Source of the DNA: Portulaca oleracea
Taxonomy: Eukaryota > Streptophyta > Magnoliopsida > Caryophyllales > Portulacaceae
Assembly (NCBI GenBank): GCA_029582165.1
Contig: CM055890.1
Coordinates: forward strand, 9,303,787 to 9,367,786
Reading direction: 5' to 3'
Length of the DNA: 64,000 bases
Shown piece after piece: positions 25,010-36,881 of this stretch. Under the pieces are notes generated by a model that was given only the letters and a program-made list of their open reading frames with translations, was not told the origin of the DNA and did no database searches. How positions within the stretch are numbered: position 1 is the first letter of the stretch; every line of letters starts with the position of its first letter. The position numbers and the translations under genes are program-made.

Positions 25010-25836
25010 GTTCATGAGTCATTTTTGGAGGTCCCTATGGAAGCTCCTTGGAACGAAGCTCCTTTTCAGCACTTCGCATCACCCTCAAACGGATTGTCAA
25101 ACTGAGGTGACCAACAAGACCCTCACTACCTTGCTTCGGGGTCTTGTGAGCAAGAGTTTACGGGACTGGGATGCCAAGCTGTGTCATGCTGAGTTCGATT
25201 ACAACCGGGCTCCTTCCTTCGTCACGGGCGTTCGCCTTTCGAAACTTGCTACGGGGTGAATACTATCACTCCCATCGATCTCCTTCCTCTTCCTTTGGAG
25301 GCAAGGGTGATTTTTGAGGCAAGTGAGAAGGTCGTCAAGATTCAAAAGCTACATCGGCAGATCGGGAGAAGATCGAGAGAACTAATGAGCTCTACAAGTC
25401 CCGAGTGAACAAGTATCGCCGGAGCATCACTTTCAAACCCGGGGACTTGGTTTGGCTCCATTTGAGGAAGGAATGATTTCCTTTGCGGAGGAAAAACAAA
25501 CTCATGCCGAGGAGTGAAGAACCGTTCAAGGTGTTGGAGAAGGTTAATGACAATGCTTACAAGCTCGATCTTCCGGGACATATGGGGGTCTCCTCCACGT
25601 TCAACATTGGCGATCTTTCACCTTACATTGAGGACGTCGAACTCGATGCGGATTTGAAGGCAAATCCTCTTCAAGAAGGGGAGGATCAAGAGTCCCGGGT
25701 TCCATTTTCGTCTCTTGTCTCTTTTGCCAAGCGAGCCGCCTTAACCACGGTGAATCTCGAGGTACAATTCCCGGTGAAATCCGGAGGCACAAGGGTAGTC
25801 TCGGCCATCCGTTGGATGGGGTCCGAGACCTTCTAA
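25010..25836 (+). pseudogene. gypsy integrase C-terminal part and end of pol
   Basis: Continues the split integrase core: SHFWRSLWKLLGTKLLFSTS, HHPQTDCQTEVTNKTL and CHAEFDYNRAPS, with a frameshift near 25235. The C-terminal domain follows (SRVNKYRRSITFKPGDLVW, RSEEPFKVLEKVNDNAYKLD, STFNIGDLSPYIED) and ends with the purine-rich LQEGEDQE segment. That segment doubles as the polypurine tract near 25672-25690. The frame runs on about 47 codons into the 3' LTR before stopping at 25836. I see no chromodomain. Confidence 0.85.
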
Positions 25837-26726
25837 GGAGACTCGCTTGTTCCACCGACCCTGGAGGCCTCGGAATGGTACTTGGCCATCCCAAGATGTT
25901 AAGATATGAGGTATCGGGGTTCGGGTGTGGCCCCGGTTTAATAACGTACAACTACAAGGTAATGAAGGAGTTCAAAGGCTAGAAATGTGTGTGCCTCCAC
26001 TCTTTTAGTCATAACTCTTTCAATACAACTTTGATGGACTTCAAATTTTGGGAGCTTAAAGTAGACACCAAGAGCTTTCCATTGATATATTATAGGCCTA
26101 AAACGAAGTTCGGATGAAGAAGTTATACAAGTTAGAAGTCAGCAGAAAGAAACTACCAACAGCACGATCGTGCCATTATGTCGCACGATCGTGTCATTCT
26201 TCCAGAAGGCACTGCACGATCGTGCCATTTTCGAACATTGCCATTTTTGGGGCTATTTTGAGTAGCACGATCGTGCACCCCATATGGCACGATCGTGCCA
26301 TTTAACTGCTGCGACAAATCTTCTCATTTTTCTCCCTTTTATTTTGTTTTCCCTTTTAATTTAATGAGTTGTAATGCCAATATTGTAATATTTAGTACCT
26401 TCTATTCCCTCATCCCCTTCAAATACTCTCCCATTGTAAGAAGAAAGAAACTGGGGATATTGAATGAAAGCTAGGGTTTAATCCCCAAATTCTCTCCCAA
26501 ACCTTGTTGTTATTTTACCCATTGTTAATGGTGGTGTTAACAAGTCATTCCTTTAGTGATTATTGGTGGGTTATCCTAGATAATCATGGTGGGGTGTTAG
26601 GCCTAAGGTTTTGGACTTTCCTTGCCTCAAGGTCATATCCAATCCCAATGGTGTTCAAGCTATTTTTCCTTTGATTTGCTATCATCAACTCAAGCTTCCT
26701 TCATCCCTCCACGCATATACGCTCCA
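25693..26726 (+). repeat. gypsy 3' LTR
   Basis: Matches the inverted 5' LTR and ends GCTCCA. Copia-1 RNase H sequence (AGAAGTTTTCTCCAGG) follows directly. It holds five perfect CACGATCGTG palindromes at 26163, 26184, 26215, 26266 and 26288, each usually extended to a 14-bp GGCACGATCGTGCC. Confidence 0.85.
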
Positions 26727-27009
26727 GAAGTTTTCTCCAGGATCTCAACCTCACCCCCAAAGTTGATGATCCTATAAAGATGTTATGTGATGATACGACC
26801 GTTATTCAGTATGCTACGGATCCGAAGTTCCACAAAAAGTAAAAGCACATTAAGAGGTGTTACCATTTTGTTCGCAGAGCCATAAAGAAGAAGAAGGTTG
26901 TCGTCAAGTATATATCTACCGCCAAGATGATAGCTGATCCATTGACTAAGCCTATTCCTAAAGATGCATTCAAAGCCCACATGAAGGGCTTAGGGATGCG
27001 CAGGGTTTA
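26727..27009 (+). pseudogene. copia-1 RNase H C-terminal part (right remnant)
   Basis: Completes the RNase H cut at about 12013: RSFLQDLNLTPKVDDPIKML, CDDTTVIQYATDPKFHKK, a TAA inside the usual K-T/K-HI stretch, then KHIKRCYHFVRRAI, VVVKYISTAKMIADPLTKPI and HMKGLGMRRV, with a stop at 27009. The ADPLTKP block is diagnostic of copia RNase H ends. One premature stop is present. Confidence 0.9.
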
Positions 27010-28015
27010 GCGTATTCAATTATTATAACAACCTTGCGTGTTTTTTTGGGGGGGGGGGATTAGATATACCTTATATATGATATATTTTATTTTTCCATAA
27101 AGTCATGAATAGGCACATTACTTGTTGCCAGGCTTAAGATCAACCTTATCACACAGGTGAGCTTTCTGATGTGGCGAGCAAATGAGACCAAACAACATTA
27201 ATATTGAAAATATTTAATGTTGTATTGTCTTCATGAATGTGTTGTATAGAGGACGAACTTCGTTTTCGGAAAGTTGCCTTAGGAAGTCTAAGATGAGGCT
27301 CTAGTTATTGAGTTGAAGTATGAACTGGTAGATCTCATACTAGAAGCCTTACAGTCGGATCGTGAGTCAGCGAGTAACACTGAGGTGCGTTGATCCGGGG
27401 ACTCTGGTAAGATTTTTTTAATAAAATCTAGAGTTAAGATTCACGTGGCATAGATGAGCGACATGCCCAAGTTGAGTGGGAGCTATGCCATGACACACAT
27501 TCATACTGTATGTGCCATGTCAAACGTCGGGAGTGATAACGGATTCCCTTCCCTTGTCACTGTGTGATCCCAGTAGATCTCGACATCTACAAAGGAACGG
27601 AACCCTCCGACTTAGAACTATGACCCGAAGTCAAAGTTTAATGTTGCTACTTTAATGTGCACTCCAAGGGTTATGAAATTATACAACCTAGCAGATTGCA
27701 TTAGGAAAGCAGTTGAATCGAGATAGAATGTCATGAGTATCTAAGGAAGAATTGATCCATCATCACTACATATATCAAGCTCGAGCGATCATATCAGGGA
27801 TATAATCATATGTGATATCACGACATAAAGGGACATAGTATGTCATTGATGATGTTTTAGGACAATTCGAGAAATCGTTATTCTGTGAGGTGTTATGTTA
27901 GTTAGATGGTGACTTAATATAACACTTACTTCATTGCTCATTGGTCGCACGCCCTATTACCCATTTGAGGTGTGATAAGAAACATAAGATGGCCTGAGTA
28001 ACCGAGTGGGAGCGT
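27010..28015 (+). other. copia-1 untranslated spacer between pol and 3' LTR
   Basis: No open frame or named feature. A poly-G run is at 27048-27058. The segment ends with the purine-rich ACCGAGTGGGAG at about 28001-28012, a good polypurine tract, which places the 3' LTR start just after it. Confidence 0.55.
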
Positions 28016-28306
28016 TGATTTTTGGACGGCTACATCAGTGGGCTCAACCCAAGGGTTGACCTAATTATTTAGTCACCCGCAACCTATATAAGTATAGGTT
28101 AAGGGCAATTGAAAAATATGTAAAGAAGAATTAACCATTAATCTCTCAAAATCTCTCTCTCTCATACACATTAGTGAACCATCAACTGCTAGCGGTTTAG
28201 GGGGTGATCTACCAGGGACTCTAGTAGCCGCCGGGAACCAGTGGGTATACTACGCCAACCCGATCCGTACGCTTCCGCATCTAAGTATGTGCTATTTTTT
28301 CCTACA
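28016..28306 (+). repeat. Probable copia-1 3' LTR
   Basis: Follows the AGTGGGAG tract, starts TGATTTTTGGACGG and ends TTTTCCTACA, about 290 bp. It includes a TATA-like CCTATATAAGTATAGG near 28082 and a pyrimidine-rich leader. The matching 5' LTR is not in the window, so the borders are inferred from position only. Confidence 0.55.
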
Positions 28307-28681
28307 CAAAAAAAAGAGAAAACAGAGTATCTGATACAGTATAGCCTTCATCTTCCCCCTTGATTGTAGTTGTAAACTTGCAGTGGACAATGTCCCCTAA
28401 CAGAATTTTTGAAAAAACAGTAGAGAGTTTAGGCTGATGGACTGTAGCCCAATAAAAAAGAATATATTTCTAGGATCTCCCCCTCTATTAAAAATCCCAT
28501 CTCTGTTGAAGCAATCCCCTATGCCATATCCCTACACAGCAACTAATCGCTTACAACCGCGTGCCAAAAAGCATGTACAAAACTATGCATATACAGAAGA
28601 AGGGCTCAAAGAATGCCTCAGTATTACCCAGTTCAGCCATTCCTCAATCTCAATTCTCACCAAAGGGGGAAAAAAAAAGAA
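28307..28681 (-). other. Likely 3' UTR of the GT31 gene
   Basis: Lies between the probable copia-1 LTR and the stop codon of the minus-strand galactosyltransferase. I see no other gene. A polyadenylation site cannot be placed reliably. Confidence 0.4.
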
Positions 28682-31600
28682 TCATCTGAAGTTGCAGCAG
28701 AGAGGGCGGCCCTTGGCAAGACTGTCCCAGAGGCAAAACATCTGCCTGGGTGATTGGTAATGTGCCGTAAAATAGCCTTGCATACACCCGTACTGACAGA
28801 ACTTCCAGCTGTGAGAGTACTGCACTCGTTCGGAACTGTTGAACTGCTGCACCCACATACCCATGCTCACATCTTCCATCTTGAACAGCTGCAAAACATT
28901 CACAAACACCACAATTTAAAACACAGCTCCAGAAGAATCAACGTGAAAATACTACTACACTTGAACTTGAAACCCACCCTCAACTTTTGACTTCTGTATT
29001 GTCGGCCAATGAAACGAGCAATATCAGTAGTGATAACGTATGCTGGACCATTAGCATAGGGAGGATATACTGCTTCGGGCCACTCCTGTCACACAACATA
29101 AGTATCTTAGATATCAAAATGCCAAAGCAGGAATTATTAACGCGTATGGATTGATCACTTAAAAACAAATTTTAAAAGTAGATAAAAATAAACCATAAAC
29201 ATGCTTGAAAATATACCCCCAATATGAAAACATATGTACAACCAGGTAATGAATTAATGTGTCCTTTCAACACTACAGAGATGATGATGTAGCCAGCAAG
29301 GTGGTCACACTACATGGACTGCAACAAACTATGAGGATTGCAGTAGAAGCACCCAGCACAGTTACCACTTACCAGGGTATATTAACAATGAGAAGATGCT
29401 AGCAGATTTATGTTCATGCTCTCAGAGAGAGCATCACGGAAGTTAATGTTTGGATTCTTCACAAGTAAAGAACAGTTTGGATTCTTCACTTAAAGTCTAT
29501 CCTTTTCCATTAAAAAGGATTCGCATCCCCGTGTTCCTGCGCCATTGGTGCCCTCCATGATGAATGTTTAGCAGTTTAGCACCTATTCAAACATTTGGCA
29601 AATCACCAAGTCCTGTACCAACACATGGGATTCCTGTCCCAGAAATATCTCTCTGACACCAAAACATCATGCCTCTCCATTAAACAAGAAATGGGGAGAA
29701 CGTGTCAAGATCTCACTCCAATTTCTCTCGATAAATGCACACCCCAACATGATGATGCAACCTGAATATTCTTTTCATCATAAAGCTATTAAGTAACATA
29801 GCTAAGTATTCGTACCTCATAGGAGACAGCCCATTTGCCATGTCTGAGAGGTCGATGTAGGAGGTTGACATTGCCCATATAAAGAGATTTTTGAGGAGGA
29901 ATTGCCCCAATTTGTTTCAGAACCATGTCTAGTCGTATAAAAGTATCATCGTCACATTTCATTATGTATCGAGTAGTCACGTTGTGAACCTGCAGAAACA
30001 CAATTTGACCATTTAGGCTGAAGCAAAAAGACCTCAAGGATAAAGATCTCAATTTTATATGGAATATCCTGGGAAAACTTAGACTTTATAATAAAGATAA
30101 CTCACCCCATAATCACAAATAGCAATGGTTTTCAGTACCACCAACTCATAGCGGTCAATGAATGGCAAGATCACAATATCACCAAAATAAGCAGCTTCTT
30201 TCTTCAATACTGCATTAATCTCCTTTCTTTGATTCTACATGGTTGAGATAGATAGACATATATGAGTTTCATGAGAACTTAGAAAAAATTATAAAGAAAA
30301 TACCATGAGTTTGACAATAGAAGATTGAAAATAGAAATATACACAGGCAAGACCATAAACAAGTTCCAAAATTTCCAACAAAATATCCACTTTAGTTTAA
30401 TTTCGTAGTGTACTGAATGGACAATGAAACAGTCTCAAAATGTGTTTGGAAGATCTAGACTGTTTGGGTATGAACATTCAGTCCCACTTCCTCTTAAAAA
30501 AAGAGCGGATAATTGAAAGAAAAAATACCAAGAAACTAACTCTGGCACGAAGAAACATTCCCATACACATAATGTCAACGTATTCAGGAACATGGACCTA
30601 TACATTCAAAATTTCCTAACACCCCCGTCTCCCAAATTGACAGTTGTGATAACTGATTGCAAAACAATTAGACCGGCAGCTCTTCATCTAAAAAGTTGCT
30701 AGGCAAATAAGCAGAAAAGATAACGAGCTGCCCACAAGAAGCAAGATATTAGAAGCAAGCATACCAGTGCAACAAAGAAGCGAACGACTACGTTCGAAGA
30801 CTTGATCTCAGGATATTGCATCCATGTTTTTCTCACTGCCATGCGCTCAGCGAAATGATTGGTTGCAGAAAGTACACCAATAAAAAGTCTGACGGGCTTC
30901 TCAGGCAAAGGTTTAGCTTTCCATTTAGGAGACATCTCCAATACTCTTTGGGGGGAGAAGCTTGGGTGAGACATTGGAAGTGAGGTAGCATAAACAGAAT
31001 GAACATCCAAATCACCCTGAACTGCTAAACCAGTTGCATCTTCAAGAGCGAAACCCTGGAGTCATATTTAAGAGAGAACTGATCTTCAGCTATACAGTCT
31101 TAATGAGAAGTAAATACCATTAAAATCACTATTAAAAACACTAAATCAAAGCCAACTCCACATCCACATGTAATTGAGCAATAACAAAGTTTGAAACAGT
31201 GAAGCAACCTTAAGCTGCCAGAGGAATGAGAGCAATCAAAATCCTTTACTTCAGAAACCCCGTAAAACATCAGGAATGACAGGCATCTTACGCTGGATTA
31301 GGAGTACAAGGCACAAAGCATGAAACACATAACTGACGGGCATAACCCCCCCTCCCCCCCCCCCCCCACCCCACCCCACAAAAAAAATAAAAGAAAAGAA
31401 AATAAAAGAAAAGAAAGGTCACAAAGACAATACAAATAAGGGTAGTGCTTTTTCAAGTACCCAACATGCCTGAACACACTAAACATGGAAATAGATCTGC
31501 AAATTGTGACAGAAAGCAAAAAACGAAGGGGCATCTTTCTCTGTTAATGGAAGGTAGGGGAGACCCATCAAGAGAGAAAATGAAAGAAATAGCACAAGTA

Positions 31601-34600
31601 AACAAGTCAGCAGAATCATCTGTAAAGGAAGTACAAGAATCAGAAAGTAAGGGTAATCAGACACATATTTTCTAGTATTTTAAGTCTAGGTATGCCGTAG
31701 CGAACAGAGTCCATGGTCTATAATTGAGAACCATCTTAACAGAATAAAGCATGAATTATTTCCCATAAGGGGCCCCATAAGTTTACGAATAATTGCCATT
31801 GCTACAGACGAGGCACTACTGCTGCCCCCACATGCAGCGTATGTTTTTCACTACTATAATAACATTGCTAGAAATAAGGTAAACAAAGGATTGCTTATTT
31901 CAAGCTACCACAGACAACTCACGTACAAGAAATAAGAATATCTTGAAAATGCATCCACAGGACCTCAATTGAGAACAATTTTCTAAGAAGCTAGATACCA
32001 ATTTGACATACCGTTCTATAGGGGAATGAGGTGACATGTCGACCACCAACACTGATATGGTATCCTTCGAGGCCAGCACGCACAGTGAGGATGAACATTT
32101 TACCTTCCACAAAAGGAAACGGCCATGTCAACTCCGGTTTTTTCTTACGACCTATAAATCGCTTGAACCATGAGGTTGTTTTGGCTTCTTTGGACCCTAA
32201 CACTTCATGATCTGTCCATTTTTCACACCTCCTGTATCCATCAACTGTGTAAAAAGTATATTAGAACCCGAAAATTTCCAAATTTGACAGAAAAGATCAA
32301 GCAAAGCAGAAGTCACAAATTCATGGGTCAGATTAAGTTACAAGAACCACCATTCAAAACAATGTAGTGTTCCTCAACATGAGCTCAAAAGTCAGAATGC
32401 CTAGTTATTCAGTTTCCAGAATCCAGACAAAAGGGTCCTGCAGCATGAGAAAGACTGCAAATGTAGAGGGTATACTCCAATCAAAACGAAGTATCAGATC
32501 TCATTTCCTATAAAGAGTTTTTCTTTGTTTTTTCTTTCCCTCTTTTCAACGAACTCTACAACAACACTCTAGTGAAGAACCCCCTAAGTAAGGTTCAGGA
32601 TCACCTAGGCTTTACAAAATTTAATTTCAGAGATACACATGACAAAAACACTGCAGTGCACAGAGACAGAAGCTAGATAGACATGCAATCTTAAAGGCAC
32701 CCTTCTAGTAAAGAAACTGTAGGATGATAGAAATGGCATTATATCTTCTCCATCACAGCTCTAAAGTTTAAACTAATGCCACTCCAGAGTCTAGAAGATT
32801 CAGAGCAATATAGAGTAAAGCCAAAAGGCTTAAATTCACCTATTCACCCAAAGAGGCCTCAAACTTGTAGAGCAAAACAGCATGATGTGAACCTAAGTAA
32901 ATAAGACAAATGAGACACTGAAACCTTCATAAGCAGACCTCAACAGTTTGGTGAAATGAATAAGCAGTTCAGTGTAAGTTGATTTTGATGTAAATTTGTC
33001 ATGGGGGATCACCCTTCTGCATATAGCTCTTTGCATCAGAAGAATAGTTAAAAGAATGCAAGACATGAAGACATCTAACAAGACTCCTTGAGCTGCCTGT
33101 GAAGAATATCATCTGACCCTAGAAGCTCCAAGAAAAAGGCTCCATTCCTAATAAGAAGCTGGAAATATGATTATCATGGAACTTCCAAGAGGATGGAATG
33201 AGAGATCTGTCCGAAAATGGAGTCTCCCCCTCACAAGTTTCTGACTTAGACCAATGGCGTCTTGAAAGATCAGCTGAAAAAAACCTGTATCAGGGAGTCT
33301 CCTAACAAGTCTTTTCATTATTTTCTCTTTTCTTTTTTAATAATTTTACAAGAGAGCCCCTTACAAGTTTCTAACCTCTAAAAAGTGTAGCTATAATCCA
33401 AATGGACCCTATGAACTGAACTTCAATGGCAAGCATGAGTTACAAGGCCTCCCAACATCCAGGCACACCTTTGAAGATCATACTTCTAGGAGTTGGTATC
33501 CAGCGATTTGGGATTTAGAACAAACCAATGAGCACTAAACTCATTTTTTGAATGGAGAAAGTAAAAGTGCTCATCGAGGCCAAATAAGAAAACCATAGCT
33601 ATTTATGCTATGCATTAAGCCCAAAATAGTAGCATTTTTTCAATGGGTTCTGTCATCCCAGTGTCCCAAGCCCATACAATTCTCAACTTCTCAAGCCTGA
33701 GGGCCACAACACCTCAAATTTTAAATAGCGGGAAAATATGCACAAAGTCAAAAGAAATGAACGGAAGAAGTTATTGAGCAAGCCCGACTCTCCAGGAAAA
33801 ATAAGTCTTGCTATAACAGCTCCTAATGTGGAGCAGCCTTACCCCAGCACACATAGCCAGCTGCTAGCCAAGAAACTGATTCCAAGAGACCCACACATTT
33901 TTTTGAGAAACCTTAGAAGTTAAAATAACTTTGAGAAAGAGGGTGTTTAATCACAAAGAATACCAAAAAGATCCAACGAATAGAAAATTACAAAGGCAAT
34001 TGCCCTAACTAGAAAGTTTACCTACAAAAATAAGTCCTTTTCTGGCCATCAATTACCTTTCTAGCATCAAACAGCAACAATCCAAAAGAAAGCAAGATTC
34101 TCTCCCAGCCAAGACATCAAACCATAGGCCAACTTACGATTTCAGACGAAGCTAAAGCAGCAAACAACTAATTTTAATCCTCGCTAAAACGCACTTCAAG
34201 AAACATACCTTAACGCCAAAAGAAACATTCACAATTTGGAGAAAATAGTAAAAGCAATCTTAAACTTTGCATCCAAGCCAAAACAGAAAAGGATCATACC
34301 AAGGATTCTGTGCCAAAGCACTAGGGAAGAGGGGGGGGGGGGAATCATGAAAGCATCCATTTCTAGCTACTAGCCCTCACCCACCATAGCCTCCTCCTAA
34401 GAGGGGGGAGGGGTGGGGGTTTATGGAAGCACTGGAGCAACTATACTTTATCTATTGTCTATCAATTCTTAAGCCTGTCAATCGCCTCATTAGCTAAGAG
34501 TCCAAAGTCTAACCTTTACGTATCGATGCCAAAGGAAAGAAGGAGAAAAAGAAGAATTATCATCTGCCAAAATCCTCCCAAAACCCTGATCAACTTCTTC

Positions 34601-36881
34601 CAAACACCTGCTCGCCTCAAAGAGGAAAATCTCATCCACAAAGAATGATCCTTCTTTAGGATAAGAAGCAATAAATTCCAGCTTCATACTTACTTTTCAA
34701 GCCTCACCATCATAGAACCATAATGATTGATGATAGTAACACCTCTAGAACATCAACTCTCGCCAAAGTCAATGCAAGACAAACTAAAACAAGACAATGC
34801 GTAAAGCAAGTTTTTTTCCTTTTTCTTGTGCCTTATTTATCTATTTGTCATATTTATTAATTATTTATTTATTGGGGAAGGTGAGGTGTCTTGCCATCTT
34901 AATTGCAAACAGGCTATCTAGATTCGGAAACATCCACTCACTACTACTTCACTCATCTCTCATGAACTCATGAAATACACAAACAACACCAGTGTCTCCC
35001 CTAAAGGACATTGTCTGCATTCTTGTCAAAACCACAATTTGAACTTTCTGACAGTTGAAAAGGTATTTCTGATTTCGAACCATTCATCTTGCTGGATAGA
35101 AAGTGGAAATATGGAGCCGACTAAAGCCATCAACATCTAACATGACAGCATTTTCTGCCTAGATAATGATCTAGCAGAAATGACCTTCTAAACAGTGGCA
35201 TCCTAATAAACAATAGGACCCCCACATTAGTATCAAATTCCTTTGTTTAAAAACAATTTATCAGACCTCTCGCCCTCCATTACCCATTTCAATTCATCTG
35301 AAAGTGAACTCCCTGAAGACAGTAATATGAGAAAACAACACCTGCCTAACTTATTTTTTGAGAAGTAACTCAAAAATGTTACGAAACAGTTCCATTAAAA
35401 AGGAAATTGGCCACTGTACCTAATGTAGCAAAACACACGTAAAAAGTGATATAGTAGGCTGGCAACTGCGTCAAGTAGAGAATAGTGCAATAACAACAAA
35501 AAGAATTTAAAAAATAATAACTCTATTAAATACTTAATAATTGGAGGAATAGAACTTCTAAGTTCCAGGGATGTACATTATGAGCTAGATAATACAATAG
35601 AACAGTAGAGCTTAGTGATAGAGCTAACTTTTCCACAGAAAAGTAAATGTACTCAGGCTAAGACCTCATACCCTAAAAGAACCCCAGTCGGTCAGAGTGC
35701 AGCCGTGGGCGTAGGCAGTATTTAGCATAGGGAATTTTAAAGGTGGTATTTTAAACATGAAACCTGGATAAAAGTGTAATCAATGATATAGCTTACATGA
35801 GTTACATCAAAAGTGATTCACTTACTCCAATGGAAACATGTACCCAGCAGTTTGTTGGGACAAATGACCTCCTACAATTCGTACCCATCACTCACAATAT
35901 GAAACATAAAGTTAACTTACAATCATTTAATTTAATCATCAAAGTAGATAGGAAACTGAATTTGTCCTTACCAAGCATATCGTCATCCTCCTCTGCTTGA
36001 GTACCATCACATCTCTGAGCTTTCCCCCACTGCATCCTGTAGCAGGTGTTGTGTTCTATTACCGACTTACGGCTCCAATCCCCTCTCAGTCTAGGATTCA
36101 GATGCAGAATTTTTGGTGGCGCCTCCCCTTCAACAGACTTCAACCCCTGCAATTCTACACTAAACTGCGAAACCATGGCCCATGGATTGCCATTCCTGAA
36201 CTTTGCAAGCTGGGGTACATACTCTCTATGAGCATAATGTGGTGTCCCGACTACTGTAATAGAAGAACCAGCAGCAAGCCCACATGGAAGGAACATGACA
36301 TGGTCTCTACTAGCTAGATCTGCCCCGGTCATTTCTATCCAAGACGGACATGACTCGGGTGCCCCTTCAAGTGCAGAACTCTCACTCACATCACTAATTT
36401 CATAGTTTTCTAAATCTTTCCATGCTTTCAACCCTAAAGTCCAAGCCTCGTCAGCCATTCTATCCAGCACTGACAAACCCTGAGTCATATTCCTTTGCCA
36501 TGTAGTGTCACCCGTAATTCGTCCATGCTGATTGGGCTTCATGGGTTGAGATCCTATTGCTAGATCATCCAAAGATTCATTGCTAGTTGTTGTTACTGAA
36601 GGTACTTCTTGGCCTTGATTATCCTCCAATTTTCTGTGAAATGTGTCACTATAAACCGAAACAATGGAAGCTTTGTTTGTGTCTTCATCATCAGAGCCTG
36701 TCCCATCAATGCTACTATAGCCCTCCTCCCCACTCAACCCAGAAGCTATCTCTAAAAGTTCAGGGAACTTGAATCCAAGAAAAAGCAAGTAAATTGCAGC
36801 TGCAAGAAACAAAAAGTATGACAATCTGAATCTCCTAGGACCAGGAGGATCTACTTTCTGCCTCTTCATATTTTCACACAC
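28682..36881 (-). CDS. Hydroxyproline O-galactosyltransferase-like GT31 protein with galectin domain
   Basis: Seven exons that splice in frame: 36881-35972, 32244-32012, 31055-30765, 30234-30106, 29989-29816, 29085-28978, 28888-28682; 683 residues, the usual size of the plant GALT2-6 group. Such enzymes add the first galactose to hydroxyproline of arabinogalactan proteins in the ER/Golgi. Residues about 21-37 form a type II membrane anchor ([15 protein letters not shown]). The galectin-like domain runs from about [15 protein letters not shown] to [15 protein letters not shown]. The GT31 domain has [27 protein letters not shown] (the metal-binding DxD motif) and [14 protein letters not shown]. 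The second methionine at 36869 (MKRQKVDPP) is an alternative start. The 3.7-kb first coding intron (32245-35971) holds no recognised gene. Which GALT paralogue it is cannot be told. Confidence 0.92.

Larger units (their letters stand above)
12014..26726 (+). mobile_element. Ty3/gypsy LTR retrotransposon inserted in copia-1, internally inverted and interrupted by copia-2
   Basis: Parts in map order: inverted RT start, protease and gag (12014-14149, minus); inverted leader, PBS and 5' LTR (14150-15553, minus); RT, RNase H and integrase start (15554-17149, plus); copia-2 (17155-25009); integrase end (25010-25836, plus); 3' LTR (25693-26726). The minus-strand RT ends after the YPISRLDD motif and the plus-strand RT resumes a few residues later at [19 protein letters not shown]. 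Flipping 12014-15553 would therefore give a conventional LTR-gag-pol-LTR order. Stops and frameshifts show it is dead. Copia-1 RNase H flanks it on both sides. Confidence 0.85.
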
